A stretch of DNA of 64,000 nucleotides from UBA11051 sp964390495 (GTDB lineage Bacteria; Armatimonadota; Zipacnadia; Zipacnadales; UBA11051): contig CAYMIN010000017.1 of the NCBI GenBank assembly GCA_964390495.1, positions 1 to 64,000 of the forward strand, read 5' to 3'. The notes beneath the pieces are model-generated. The model made no database searches. It worked only from the letters and a program-made list of their open reading frames with translations, and had not been told where the DNA came from. Shown piece by piece: positions 17,017 to 25,650 of the stretch. The translations under genes were made by a program, and so were the position numbers. Numbering within the stretch: position 1 is the first letter of the stretch; each line of letters begins with the position of its first letter.

Positions 17017-18114
17017 CTAGCGTGCCTCGATCTCGGCCAGCCACATCAAGTCAGGGCGACCGGCAGCGCCGCCGCTGGAATGCTGGAAGACGCGGAACTT
17101 GCTCAGCTTCGTCGCTGGGAAGCGGAAGGTAGTGCAGCGGCTGACCGGGTGTCCGTCGTTGGGGGAGGAGTAGATGGCGCGCCAGCCGTCACCCTCAGGT
17201 ACCTGAATCTCGATCTTCTGGCTGGTATGATATACGCCGCTGTAGTACGCCCAATAGACGGTGACTTCCTTGAGGGTCTGAGGCTCAGGGAGGGTCACCT
17301 CGACCCAGTGATCGCCAGGAGCCTCGGCGGAGGCCCACGACACGTCATTCTGGCAGTGAACGCCGGTTAGGTCCTTGAAACCGTCATTGAGCGGCTCCAG
17401 CACCTCGTAGTTCGAAAAGCAGCTATCGGTCTTTAGCTTAATGTCGCCCAGAGCCGCATGCAAAAAGTTGGTGCTGTCCACATAGTCGAAGGCGACGACC
17501 ACCTGCAGCGTGTTGACTTGCGGCGAGGCATCGGCGATCGAGACGATCGCCCGGTGCCTGCCATACTCGACATCGCGCAGCCACACGCTGACCGTAGCCT
17601 TGCTGGCATCGGTGGACTGGATTCTGATGTCCTTGTCGCGTACCGCCAGCTCGTCCAACTCAGCGCTGACGGAACCCAGGTCAAGGGCGTTTTCGGCATC
17701 AGCCGCCCCGATGCGGACCATGTGCGGGGGCTCGTCGGTAACGCCCAGGTGCACGATTTTTTCGGTCGGCAGTGACCTGGTATCCACCTTGAGGCCGGTC
17801 AGAGCCGGTGGGTTATTGTCATGGATGTCGAGGCCTGCCGGCGGATTGAGCAGTAGCATTATGTCCGAGCCGCCCAACTTGGCGGGCTGCAGATGGAAAA
17901 CGATGCGGTCCTCCTGCAGCTCATACTCAGCCGGATGCCACTGCCCCTTACCGGCCTTGATGAAGACGCGGAACGGCTCGCTCTGCTGCGCCAGAGGCAT
18001 CACGACATGGGCCGGCACGTTGCAGATAGCGCGAACCGTGGCGGCACAAGCGGACAGGCCACCAAGCATTACGGCCATGCAGACGCCCAAGCTGAGCACT
18101 CTTGTCAATCGCAT
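17017..18114 (-). CDS. Lipoprotein or secreted paralogue with C-terminal discoidin-like domain
   Basis: This 365-residue product parallels its downstream neighbour along the whole length. Examples are DSCFSNYEVLEPLNDG, NDVSWASAEAPGDHWVEV and the end DLMWLAEIEAR. The start is ATG 18114, preceded by GGAAGGA. The leader MRLTRVLSLGVCMAVMLGG ends in LSAC, so this copy probably is a lipoprotein, while the other is probably released by signal peptidase I. The 25-base gap and shared design indicate a duplication and co-transcription. Function is inferred as carbohydrate binding. Confidence 0.75.
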   Translation of the reverse strand: MRLTRVLSLGVCMAVMLGGLSACAATVRAICNVPAHVVMPLAQQSEPFRVFIKAGKGQWHPAEYELQEDRIVFHLQPAKLGGSDIMLLLNPPAGLDIHDNNPPALTGLKVDTRSLPTEKIVHLGVTDEPPHMVRIGAADAENALDLGSVSAELDELAVRDKDIRIQSTDASKATVSVWLRDVEYGRHRAIVSIADASPQVNTLQVVVAFDYVDSTNFLHAALGDIKLKTDSCFSNYEVLEPLNDGFKDLTGVHCQNDVSWASAEAPGDHWVEVTLPEPQTLKEVTVYWAYYSGVYHTSQKIEIQVPEGDGWRAIYSSPNDGHPVSRCTTFRFPATKLSKFRVFQHSSGGAAGRPDLMWLAEIEAR

Positions 18115-18261
18115 CGCTGGCAGTCCTTCCTCAGCACAAGGGTAGCGGACAACAATCAAGTATTCCGCCCGCGACCCCGGTTGACCTGCCCGCTGAGAGA
18201 GAAAAGGGGCCGGTGCCGTGTCGCGGGTCATGCAGGATTTCTCTCCGGCAATGTAGTAAGG

Positions 18262-18267
18262 TATAAT
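18262..18267 (+). promoter_or_regulatory. Likely -10 box upstream of the hydrolase gene
   Basis: A perfect TATAAT lies 45 bases ahead of ATG 18312. The -35 region is weak (TTTCTC about 17-18 bases upstream), so activator dependence is possible. The gene upstream of it is transcribed divergently. Confidence 0.45.
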
Positions 18268-18311
18268 GGAGCCTGACAGGCGAATCTGCAAAGGTGCCGG
18301 ATGGGAAGACG

Positions 18312-19358
18312 ATGGACTTCAAACTGGGCGACTGGCCGAGCTATGCAGAGGACGAGTGGTGGCGGCAGTGGGCGATTCAAAGCAGCGGGCAACTCTCACT
18401 GCTGGCGCACTGGCGTGATGACTGGGAGCAGTGGCGGAAGCGGCTGGGGAAACGGCTGGCCGAGCTGCTCGGCTGGGAGCCGCAAGCTGCTGAACCCGAC
18501 GTGCAGCTTCTGGGGCAGAAGGACGCCCAGAACTTCAGCCTGCAGAAGATCAGCTTCACCGCCGCCGAGGGGACGCAGATTCCCGCCTATGTGTGCGTAC
18601 CGCACGATAATGAGACGCCGCTGCCGGCAGTGGTGGTGAGCCACGATGCCGGCACCTCCAAGGCGGCGATGGCGGGCCTGCTGGACGAAGCCAATCTCCA
18701 GGCGGCGCCGGGATCGCACCTGGCCGCCGCCGGCTATGTGGTCTGCTGTATGGACCGCAGGGGTTACGGGGAACGCCCTCGCAGCGACCAGGCGGCGGAA
18801 ATGTGGGATTGGCTAGGCAAGCCGGCTGTCGGCCGCGACGCTAGCGACCTGGCAGCGGCCTATCAGATGCTTTGCTGGCGGCCCGACGTCCGCAGCGAGC
18901 GGATCGGGATCCTGGGCCTGGGCAAAGGCGCGACCCCGGCACTCTATGCGGCGGTAATGGAGAGCGGCCTGCAGGCGACGGCGCTGTGCGGGTACTTCGC
19001 CCGCTACCGGTCGCTGCCGCTGGTGGCAAGCGACAAGCAGCGACGGGCGCTGGCTGAGGCGCTGGCCGGCACGGTGCCGACGGGTCTGCTGACCTATGCG
19101 GATTTCGAGGACCTGGCCTGTCTCATCGCCCCGCGACCACTTTGTCTGTATCAGCGCCATGAGGCGGACCTGCCGCCGGAGCTGGCTACCGAGGCGGCCC
19201 GGCGCATTTCCGAAGGTTACGATCTCATGGGCGAGAAGATCAGGCTGCAGTTGGCGGTCGCGGAGCCCAGCGCCGGACACCAGGAGCGCACGGTGCTGGA
19301 GTTCTTTGACGACTGGCTGAAGCTACCTGTCGCAGAGCAGTCATCACAAGCCAATTGA
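18312..19358 (+). CDS. Alpha/beta-hydrolase-like protein, catalytic serine absent
   Basis: The 348-residue product has the fold of acetyl-esterase/dienelactone-hydrolase relatives: a first strand PAVVVSHDAGTSKAAM, VVCCMDRRGYGERP, and a C-terminal His in SAGHQERTVLEF. The nucleophile elbow, normally G-x-S-x-G, reads ILGLGKGATPAL, so Ser is replaced by Gly. It is therefore probably not a serine hydrolase, or it has a different activity. ATG 18312 is preferred to GTG 18294. The next gene, a lipoprotein, follows 90 bases later. Confidence 0.8.
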   Translation: MDFKLGDWPSYAEDEWWRQWAIQSSGQLSLLAHWRDDWEQWRKRLGKRLAELLGWEPQAAEPDVQLLGQKDAQNFSLQKISFTAAEGTQIPAYVCVPHDNETPLPAVVVSHDAGTSKAAMAGLLDEANLQAAPGSHLAAAGYVVCCMDRRGYGERPRSDQAAEMWDWLGKPAVGRDASDLAAAYQMLCWRPDVRSERIGILGLGKGATPALYAAVMESGLQATALCGYFARYRSLPLVASDKQRRALAEALAGTVPTGLLTYADFEDLACLIAPRPLCLYQRHEADLPPELATEAARRISEGYDLMGEKIRLQLAVAEPSAGHQERTVLEFFDDWLKLPVAEQSSQAN

Positions 19359-19448
19359 TCGCGACTCGGGCGGGGACGGCGCTGTCTAAGCAAGGGACGG
19401 CCTAGATTGAGGGTGCGAATGCCCGGGTCCGGAGGAGCTGAAGGAGAA

Positions 19449-20513
19449 ATGCAGCAAGCATTGTTGAGCCGTAGGCTAGGACTGATACTGCTGGTCGTGG
19501 TGCTGGTGGCGGTACTGAGCGGGTGCGCGGGCGGACTGATCGCCAGCCTACTGAAGTGGGTAACCATTGGGAAGCTGGCGGCGAACGTGAATGACTTGCT
19601 GGATGAATTTGACGAGGACCACAAGGACCCGGTGCAATACCAGGTGTTGTTTGACGGCTACCCGCTGGGGCAGCGGCTCGACAACACCGGCGAGCTGGAC
19701 CTGCGTGGGCTGCCGACCGGCAGGCATCTGATATCGGTGGTGCATGACAGCTACCACGCCGGCTTTCACCACTCGCTCGAGATCACCGAAGGGCAAACCG
19801 AACTGCCGCTTGCGGAGATCAACCCGCTGGAGGGCGGCGTGATCAGCGGGAAGGTGGAGCGGGAGGCCAGTGGCGGCGGGCGCACTCCTGTGGCTAACAC
19901 GCTGGTGGTGGGGGTCTTCGATGGCGCGACTATGCTGCGGAAAAACGGTGGGGCTATCATCACCATCCCGCCGGCCGAGGGGCAGACCACCTATGTGATG
20001 GGCTATACCGACAGTGACGGTGACTATCGGCTGGGGCCGTGCATAGGTGGCAGTTGGTTGGTGACCACGGCGCTGCCGGGCTACTATGGCGATGCCCGGG
20101 TCGTAATCGCGAACCGGCTGGCAGATAGCCAGAACCAAGACCTGTACCTGCCGGATCAGCCGCTTGACGCGACAGCAATGGTGCTGGGGTCGGTGACGGA
20201 AAACGGCCTTGAGGGGCTGGCTGAGGCGCTGGTCTATACCGATCTGGAGACGGCCTATAACGGGCAATTAACAGCGACACGCGCTGACGAAGTCGAAGAC
20301 GAGGAGGCCGGCTTCGAGTTTATCGCCAGCCCCTGGTTCGCCTGGACGCGGCTGGGTACGCTGACTGAGGCTTCAGGCGCTTATACGCTGCGTACCGCGC
20401 CGGGCAATCAGATGATTACGGGCTTCAAGTACGAATACCGAGGCAGGTCGGGGGATTTTGAGCTGGATGCTGGGGAGGACCTCGACCTCGACTTCGATCT
20501 GGCGGAGCTGTAG
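19449..20513 (+). CDS. Lipoprotein with carboxypeptidase-regulatory-like domains
   Basis: The 354-residue product has a lipoprotein signal, LGLILLVVVLVAVLSGC, so it should be membrane-anchored and exported. It contains beta-sandwich repeats of the carboxypeptidase regulatory type: GGVISGKVERE followed by TDSDGDYRLGPC, and VLGSVTENGLEGLAEALVYT followed by TEASGAYTLRT. These are commonly structural or adhesive. ATG 19449 is preferred for the signal peptide; GGAGGAG at 19431 and GGAG at 19443 precede it. No catalytic motif is seen. Confidence 0.75.
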   Translation: MQQALLSRRLGLILLVVVLVAVLSGCAGGLIASLLKWVTIGKLAANVNDLLDEFDEDHKDPVQYQVLFDGYPLGQRLDNTGELDLRGLPTGRHLISVVHDSYHAGFHHSLEITEGQTELPLAEINPLEGGVISGKVEREASGGGRTPVANTLVVGVFDGATMLRKNGGAIITIPPAEGQTTYVMGYTDSDGDYRLGPCIGGSWLVTTALPGYYGDARVVIANRLADSQNQDLYLPDQPLDATAMVLGSVTENGLEGLAEALVYTDLETAYNGQLTATRADEVEDEEAGFEFIASPWFAWTRLGTLTEASGAYTLRTAPGNQMITGFKYEYRGRSGDFELDAGEDLDLDFDLAEL

Positions 20514-20613
20514 GGCGGAGCAATCGGTGTCGGGCTGGAGCAGTATTTAGGCAGGTTTCTGACATGTCGGGCGCTGATCTGTGATGGTAGGCGCTGGTGC
20601 TGTGAGAGGTCGT

Positions 20614-20661
20614 GGGCCGGATGGCTGTGAGTTTGCAGGCAAACTCCCATCCATGCGGCCC
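20614..20661. repeat. Long perfect-arm hairpin
   Basis: Nested arms GGGCC/GGCCC, GGATGG/CCATCC and GAGTTTGC/GCAAACTC form one extended hairpin between the lipoprotein and ceramidase-like genes. There is no T-run. It could be a terminator, a cruciform or a mobile palindrome. Confidence 0.65.
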
Positions 20662-20692
20662 CTCCGAAAAGCAACGGCGACGGCTATGCAAT

Positions 20693-20716
20693 CGGGCTGG
20701 AAGCCCGCCCCACGGG
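20693..20716. repeat. Dispersed palindrome, CGGGCTGGAAGCCCG family
   Basis: CGGGCTGGAAGCCCG followed by CCCCACGGG, another copy of the family seen at 12338, 50781 and 61995. Confidence 0.7.
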
Positions 20717-20770
20717 ATAGTATTCGGGAAGCGCTGGCTACGTGGCGCTAACCATAGGGAGGCCCTCAGA

Positions 20771-22096
20771 GTGCTGGCTGGTTTCCAGACAGTTGATATT
20801 ACGCCGCCGCTGGGCGTACATCTGGCCGGGCACTTCAATGCCAGGCCGTCAAATGAAATACACGACCCGCTGACTGCCTACGCGATGGTGCTGGACGACG
20901 GCAATACCCGGGTGGCGCTGGTCGGCACCGACCTGGTCGGTCTGCCGACGGCGCTGGCGACCCCGGCTCGCGCCCTGGTCTCGCAGCAGACCGGTATTGA
21001 GCAGCAGGCGGTGATGCTGTGGGCTACTCACACCCACGCCGGGCCGGGATTGGGGGACCTGGGCTGGTATCCCAAGGCGCCCGATTATAATGTGCTACTA
21101 CCCAAGCTCCTGGCCGGCTGTGTGGCCGGAGCGATGGGGAGGATGCAGGAGACCACGGCGCGACTGGCCTTCGGCAGCGAGCGGCGCATCTCATTCAATC
21201 GCAACTACCGGAGACTCGGCGGTGACACGGCCACGAATCCGGGAGTGGGCAATCCCGCCGTTTCCGCCTCCAATGGGCCGATTGACCCGGATGTGGGCGT
21301 GCTGCTACTGGACCAGGAAGGTAGCAGCCGCGCCGCGCTGGTCAATTTCGCCTGCCACCTGGATGTCATCGGCAGCGGCAACTACCAGTACTCGGCTGAT
21401 TTCCCGTACTATATGCGCCGGATGCTGGGGGAGGTCTATGGGACTGATTTCGTGTCCCTGTTTGCCAATGGACCGTGCGGCAACCTCAATCATATCAACG
21501 TTTTCGGCAGCAAGCGGCAGGGCGGCTATGACCATGCGCGGATGATGGGGCGGACGCTAGCCGGTGAAGTGCTGAAGGCTGACTACTGCGCCCGGCCTGT
21601 GAAATTGGAGCCGCTGTGGTATAGGTCCGAAATGGTCGAGCTTGAGCTACGCCAATTCAGCGACCAGGAGATCGCTCAGTTCCGCAAGGACCTCGAGGCT
21701 ACCGAGGCCACCGCCGCGCAGATGTCATCGGCGAACTTCGCTCGGGGTCGGGCCCTGCGCGCTCTGAAGATCGTTGAATCCGGCATCACCTCGGAACAGG
21801 TGGAAGTGCAGGTATTGGGCCTCGGCGACCTGGCCATCGTCGGCATCCCGGGTGAGTACTTTGTGGAGTTCGGGCTGCAGCTCAAGCAGCAAAGCCCGGC
21901 CCCGGCGACCTTTGTAATCGAGCTGGCCAATGGGTCCATCGGGTACATCCCGACGGCTGCGGCCCTGGCCGAGGGCGGTTATGAAGGCTCCAGCGCGCGT
22001 TTCAGCCCCGAGGCGGGGCAGAAGCTGGCCGACGCGGCCCTGGAGATGCTGGCAGACCACAAGCAGGCAGTTCGCGGGGAAAAGCTGAAGTGTTGA
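20771..22096 (+). CDS. Neutral/alkaline ceramidase-like protein
   Basis: The 441-residue product resembles the N-terminal catalytic domain of neutral ceramidases. It begins with a TVDITPPLGVHLAGH segment and has the zinc-binding motif ATHTHAGPG (HxHxGPG) and a second metal-site His in FACHLDVIG. Full ceramidases are usually longer, about 650 residues, and this lacks a signal peptide. GTG 20771, preceded by GGGAGG eight bases upstream, is chosen over a 53-residue extension that runs through repeat sequence. The actual substrate in this lineage is unknown; members occur widely in environmental bacteria without known sphingolipids. Confidence 0.82.
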   Translation: MLAGFQTVDITPPLGVHLAGHFNARPSNEIHDPLTAYAMVLDDGNTRVALVGTDLVGLPTALATPARALVSQQTGIEQQAVMLWATHTHAGPGLGDLGWYPKAPDYNVLLPKLLAGCVAGAMGRMQETTARLAFGSERRISFNRNYRRLGGDTATNPGVGNPAVSASNGPIDPDVGVLLLDQEGSSRAALVNFACHLDVIGSGNYQYSADFPYYMRRMLGEVYGTDFVSLFANGPCGNLNHINVFGSKRQGGYDHARMMGRTLAGEVLKADYCARPVKLEPLWYRSEMVELELRQFSDQEIAQFRKDLEATEATAAQMSSANFARGRALRALKIVESGITSEQVEVQVLGLGDLAIVGIPGEYFVEFGLQLKQQSPAPATFVIELANGSIGYIPTAAALAEGGYEGSSARFSPEAGQKLADAALEMLADHKQAVRGEKLKC

Positions 22097-22103
22097 GGCG
22101 ACA

Positions 22104-23024
22104 ATGGTGGCGAAAGTATATACAACAGGTTTCAGACGCCGCAATCGGCTGATTGCGGCGCTGGTGACGATGGCCGCCGGCGTGGCGCCTTTCATGGTGA
22201 CCCTAGCGGTCCTGCAGTTCTGGAGCTCGCCTCCGCCTTACGCGGCGGGGCTGTTAACCGTGGCGACTTTTGTGGCTGCGGGGCTGGCGGCATGGTACAG
22301 CCGAGGGACGTTGGCTCTGCTGGGCAACTATGGGCTCAAGCAGCGCCTGGGCAAGCTTGCCGAGGCCGAGCTCAGCAGCAGCATTCAGCAGGCCGGAGCG
22401 GCCTTTGTCGGCTTTTCTCCCGGCGACAAGTTGCGCATCTGGGACGGTGAGACCGACCGCGATGTGGGGTTCCTGGCGGTCGAGAACAACACCTTGGTTT
22501 ATGTGGGCGATGAATACAAGTGGTCGCTCCCCAGGCAGCAGATTGATCAGGTGGAGTTGGCCGCCTCGAGTTCGGGAATACGGCGGATCATCGTCCGATG
22601 GCATGCGCCTCGTGAAGGCGGGAGGGCCTTTAGCATAACCTGCCGGGAGGCCAACACCCTGGAAGGCGTCGGGCTGGTCAATCTGCGGCTGTATGAGGCG
22701 GTGCGCGACTGGGTCTGGTCAGATACGCGGCCGGCGCGCCAGAATACGCTGAGATGGGGCTATCCGCCCACCGATGTTTCCGGCGGCTGGGCCATTGATC
22801 AGCCGCTGTCCGGAAGCTGCGCCACCGTACTGGCGATGACGGTAATCGTGGTGCTGACGATATGGGGAGTGAGCGGCTCGCTGCTAGCGATGGGGGATTA
22901 CTACGGGGCGATCCTGTGGGCCGGTCTGCTGGCCGTGGTCGGGGCCGTGTTCACGGCCTATCTGCTGAGCTACTTACACTCCTGGCACGCTGCAAAGAGC
23001 CGCCCGCGCCGCGGCGCGCATTGA
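22104..23024 (+). CDS. Multi-span membrane protein, hypothetical
   Basis: The 306-residue product has two hydrophobic helices near the N-terminus (about residues 14-37 and 43-63), a soluble domain of about 150 residues, and two C-terminal helices (about residues 238-295). The soluble part contains VGFSPGDKLRIWDGETDRDVG and other strands resembling a PH-like or SH3-like domain, but I cannot name the family. It starts 8 bases after the ceramidase-like gene, so it is likely co-transcribed with it. Confidence 0.7.
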   Translation: MVAKVYTTGFRRRNRLIAALVTMAAGVAPFMVTLAVLQFWSSPPPYAAGLLTVATFVAAGLAAWYSRGTLALLGNYGLKQRLGKLAEAELSSSIQQAGAAFVGFSPGDKLRIWDGETDRDVGFLAVENNTLVYVGDEYKWSLPRQQIDQVELAASSSGIRRIIVRWHAPREGGRAFSITCREANTLEGVGLVNLRLYEAVRDWVWSDTRPARQNTLRWGYPPTDVSGGWAIDQPLSGSCATVLAMTVIVVLTIWGVSGSLLAMGDYYGAILWAGLLAVVGAVFTAYLLSYLHSWHAAKSRPRRGAH

Positions 23025-23087
23025 GCGGTCGCCGGCTGTTCTCCTCGCGCAAATCATCTCAAGAGGCCCGGAGGCACGAGATCTCGT

Positions 23088-24227
23088 ATGCGGGTTAGCA
23101 AGGTCGAGCCGCTAGCACTGACATTTCCGCTGGAGCCGCCGCTGCCGCCTAGTGTGGCGCGACCGGAAACCGCCGAATTGGGCATCTACCTGCTGCGGGT
23201 GACCGCCGAGGACGGCACCTGCGGGTGGGGTGAGGCCTGGCTGAAGGCGGAAAGCAACTTTCTCCCCGCCGCCGAGGCGCTGAGCGATCTGATTATCGGC
23301 CAGGACCCGCTCGACCGGGTGCTGTTGGGGGATCGCCTAGCTTCGGTAGCCGGCGGCAAGGCGGCGAAGGAGGCCGGGCCCCAGGGCACGCGCGACCACT
23401 ATGCGGTACTCAGTGGCCTAGACACGGCCCTGTGGGACCTTGCCGGCAAGCGCCTGGGCGTATCGGTGGCGCGGCTGTTGGGGGGTGTGCGCAGCCGCCT
23501 GCTGGACACCTATGTCACGGGCCTGTATCTGGAGCCGACGGATGAGCTGGTGAGCAAGGCGAAGCGGATCGTTGACGGGGGCTTCCGGGCGCTGAAGATG
23601 AAACTGGCCGGGGACCCGGATAGAGATGTCCAGGCCGTGGCCGCGGTGAGGAAGATGGTGACCAACCAGGTGGTGCTGATGGCCGATGCCAACGGCGCTT
23701 ATGATGATTACGACACCGCGCTGGCTGTGGGCCGAGAGCTTGCCAAGCACGACATTTACTGGATCGAGGAGCCGTTTGCCGCCGGGCGCTGGGACGACTA
23801 CCGGAAGCTGGCCGCCGCGCTGGAGCCGCCGATTGCCGGTGGCGAGACGCTCTACGGGCTGAGGCATTTTCACGCGGCGCTGCAGGGCCAGACAATGCAC
23901 GTGGTAATGCCCGACCCGAGGTTATGCGGCGGGGTCTCGGCGGCACGGGTAATCGGCGAATTGGCACCGCTTTATGGGGTGCGGATGTCGCTGCATAGCT
24001 GGATTTCGCCGGTGGCGCTGATGGCGGCGGCCAACCTCTCGGCGGCGATGCCGTATGCCGAGCGGCTGGAGCTCGAAGGCAGCCAGACCGGCCTCATGGA
24101 GGCGATGCTGCAGGAGCCGCCACAGTTTGAGGACGGCTTCCTGATCTTCGAGGATAAGCCGGGGCTGGGCTTTGAGATAGCCGAAGAGTTTATCGAGAAG
24201 TATGCGCGCCCGGCTGTGGGAAGCTGA
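23088..24227 (+). CDS. Mandelate racemase/muconate lactonizing family enzyme
   Basis: Enolase-superfamily enzyme, 379 residues, with an N-terminal cap and a beta/alpha barrel. Catalytic and metal residues are visible: the K-x-K base LKMKLA, the metal ligands Asp in MADANGAY, Glu in WIEEPF and Glu in AGGETL, the Asp in PDPRLCGG and the His in SLHSW. This set matches the mandelate racemase or sugar acid dehydratase subgroups. The substrate is probably an acid sugar, but that is an inference. Confidence 0.88.
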   Translation: MRVSKVEPLALTFPLEPPLPPSVARPETAELGIYLLRVTAEDGTCGWGEAWLKAESNFLPAAEALSDLIIGQDPLDRVLLGDRLASVAGGKAAKEAGPQGTRDHYAVLSGLDTALWDLAGKRLGVSVARLLGGVRSRLLDTYVTGLYLEPTDELVSKAKRIVDGGFRALKMKLAGDPDRDVQAVAAVRKMVTNQVVLMADANGAYDDYDTALAVGRELAKHDIYWIEEPFAAGRWDDYRKLAAALEPPIAGGETLYGLRHFHAALQGQTMHVVMPDPRLCGGVSAARVIGELAPLYGVRMSLHSWISPVALMAAANLSAAMPYAERLELEGSQTGLMEAMLQEPPQFEDGFLIFEDKPGLGFEIAEEFIEKYARPAVGS

Positions 24228-24343
24228 GTGACACGACGGCTTCGCTCTCAGGGCGCTAGGCATTACCCAGAACTGGTAGCGGGCCGGGTTGTTGATATTG
24301 CTTAGCATCGTGGATTTGTCGGGGCGGATGGCATGCGCTCTGC

Positions 24344-24436
24344 AACGGCAGCCCTCACCTTAGCCCTCTCCCAAGGGGAGAGGGAACGACGACAACGGCC
24401 AACGACTTACGGGCGCACGCCGTGCGCCCCTACCAC
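24344..24436. repeat. Palindromic repeat array (two element types)
   Basis: Element A (24344-24385) has CCCTCACC..., then the inverted pair CCCTCTCC/GGAGAGGG. Element B (24411-24429) is the palindrome GGGCGCACGCCGTGCGCCC. They are joined and bordered by the spacer ACGGCAACGG or ACAACGG. Related arrays occur at 61722-61926. No gene is seen in 24228-24515. Confidence 0.8.
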
Positions 24437-24515
24437 GGCAACGGAATTGATACCGGAGCAAGTCGCGCTCACTCCGCAGCAGCCCTTAGCGGATGCGAAA
24501 CGGACGGGAAAGACA

Positions 24516-25625
24516 ATGGTTGGACGCGAGCTGGTAGAGGCGGCCCTGGCGGCTAGCCGGAAGCTCGACGCGATCGTCGAACGGGTCTGCGGGGCCTGCG
24601 AGTACAGTTGCTGCCATAGCGGCACGATGGTGGGCAGCCACGGCGTGCGCCGGCTCTACAAGGGGATGCGCCTGGACCCCGAAGTGGCCCGCCGCGTGCG
24701 CGAGGGCCTGGACCAGCGGGCCCGGGAACTGGCCGCCGACCTGGATACCATCGCGCAGGTCACCGGGATGCTCACCGCCAGCTACGGGCAGGAGCGGGCC
24801 GAGGAGCTGGTTGAAATCGAGGCGCTGAGTGACGAGTGGCGCAAGTTCGCGGATTTTGTCGGCTCCCAATTCGAGCCGAATCCGGAGAATCTGCGCCGGC
24901 TGATTCAGTTCTCGGCGATACGCCATAACCTGCTGCGGGAGGTCCGCAAGTTCCCCGGCGCGGAGGCTGCGCTTGCCAACTTCTGCGCCCCGGGCGGCAG
25001 TTTCCATTTCCGTGGCCGCAAGCTGGCACCCCCGCGCTGCATGTTCCATGCCGACGGCTGCTTGCTGGGCAGGTACAAGCCGGTCAAGTGCGCCAATTTC
25101 TTCTGCAGCGGCGACCCCAACCTGCTGGCGGAGTGTCAGAGCGAAATGGATTTCGACGAGTTCGTGCTGGCCAATATGTACGCAGAAAGCTGCGATTTCG
25201 TCGAGCGCGCAATTGCGCTCGAAAACGAGCTGGGGCCGGCCTACTGGGAGCCGAAGATCGCCTTCACCGCCGACCCGCAGCAGCGGGCCCAACTGCACGA
25301 ACTGGTGCAGCAGCGCGAGGGCAGGATCAAGCAGATTCCCGAGCCCGGCAGCTTCTTTCTGTCAACCCAGGAGCTACTCGACCTCATCAGCGAGCATGGG
25401 CGGGAGAGTACGCTGGTATTCAGCGCCGCTTCAGTGGGCAGTCCGGCGCTCTACGAGCTGGCCGTGGCCCTGCAGCAGGCCCACAATGACGAGATCCTGG
25501 GCGGATTTGTGCTGATTGCGGAAACCTTCACCACCCCCAGCTTCATGCCGCATCCGATGTGGTCGGACCGCCTGATGAGCCAGCCGCTGGGCAGCCTCGA
25601 CATCTACGCAGTGCGCGAGGCCTGA
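24516..25625 (+). CDS. YkgJ-type cysteine-rich protein (putative zinc/iron-chelating)
   Basis: The 369-residue protein has an early cluster CGACEYSCCHSG and a later cluster PRCMFHADGCLLGRY followed by VKCANFFC. This pattern of Cys resembles the YkgJ or UPF0153 domain, a putative zinc- or iron-chelating fold. The spacing is long, since about 135 residues of helical sequence intervene. ATG 24516 is used; an upstream in-frame ATG at 24333 would place 61 residues inside the repeat array and is rejected. No metal transporter is adjacent. Confidence 0.7.
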   Translation: MVGRELVEAALAASRKLDAIVERVCGACEYSCCHSGTMVGSHGVRRLYKGMRLDPEVARRVREGLDQRARELAADLDTIAQVTGMLTASYGQERAEELVEIEALSDEWRKFADFVGSQFEPNPENLRRLIQFSAIRHNLLREVRKFPGAEAALANFCAPGGSFHFRGRKLAPPRCMFHADGCLLGRYKPVKCANFFCSGDPNLLAECQSEMDFDEFVLANMYAESCDFVERAIALENELGPAYWEPKIAFTADPQQRAQLHELVQQREGRIKQIPEPGSFFLSTQELLDLISEHGRESTLVFSAASVGSPALYELAVALQQAHNDEILGGFVLIAETFTTPSFMPHPMWSDRLMSQPLGSLDIYAVREA

Positions 25626-25650
25626 GGCAGAGGGGATGCTCCTGAGCAGG

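Noticed and set aside
24333..24515. N-terminal extension of the YkgJ-type protein
   Set aside because: The extension is encoded by repeat elements A and B, so the start at 24516 is more credible.
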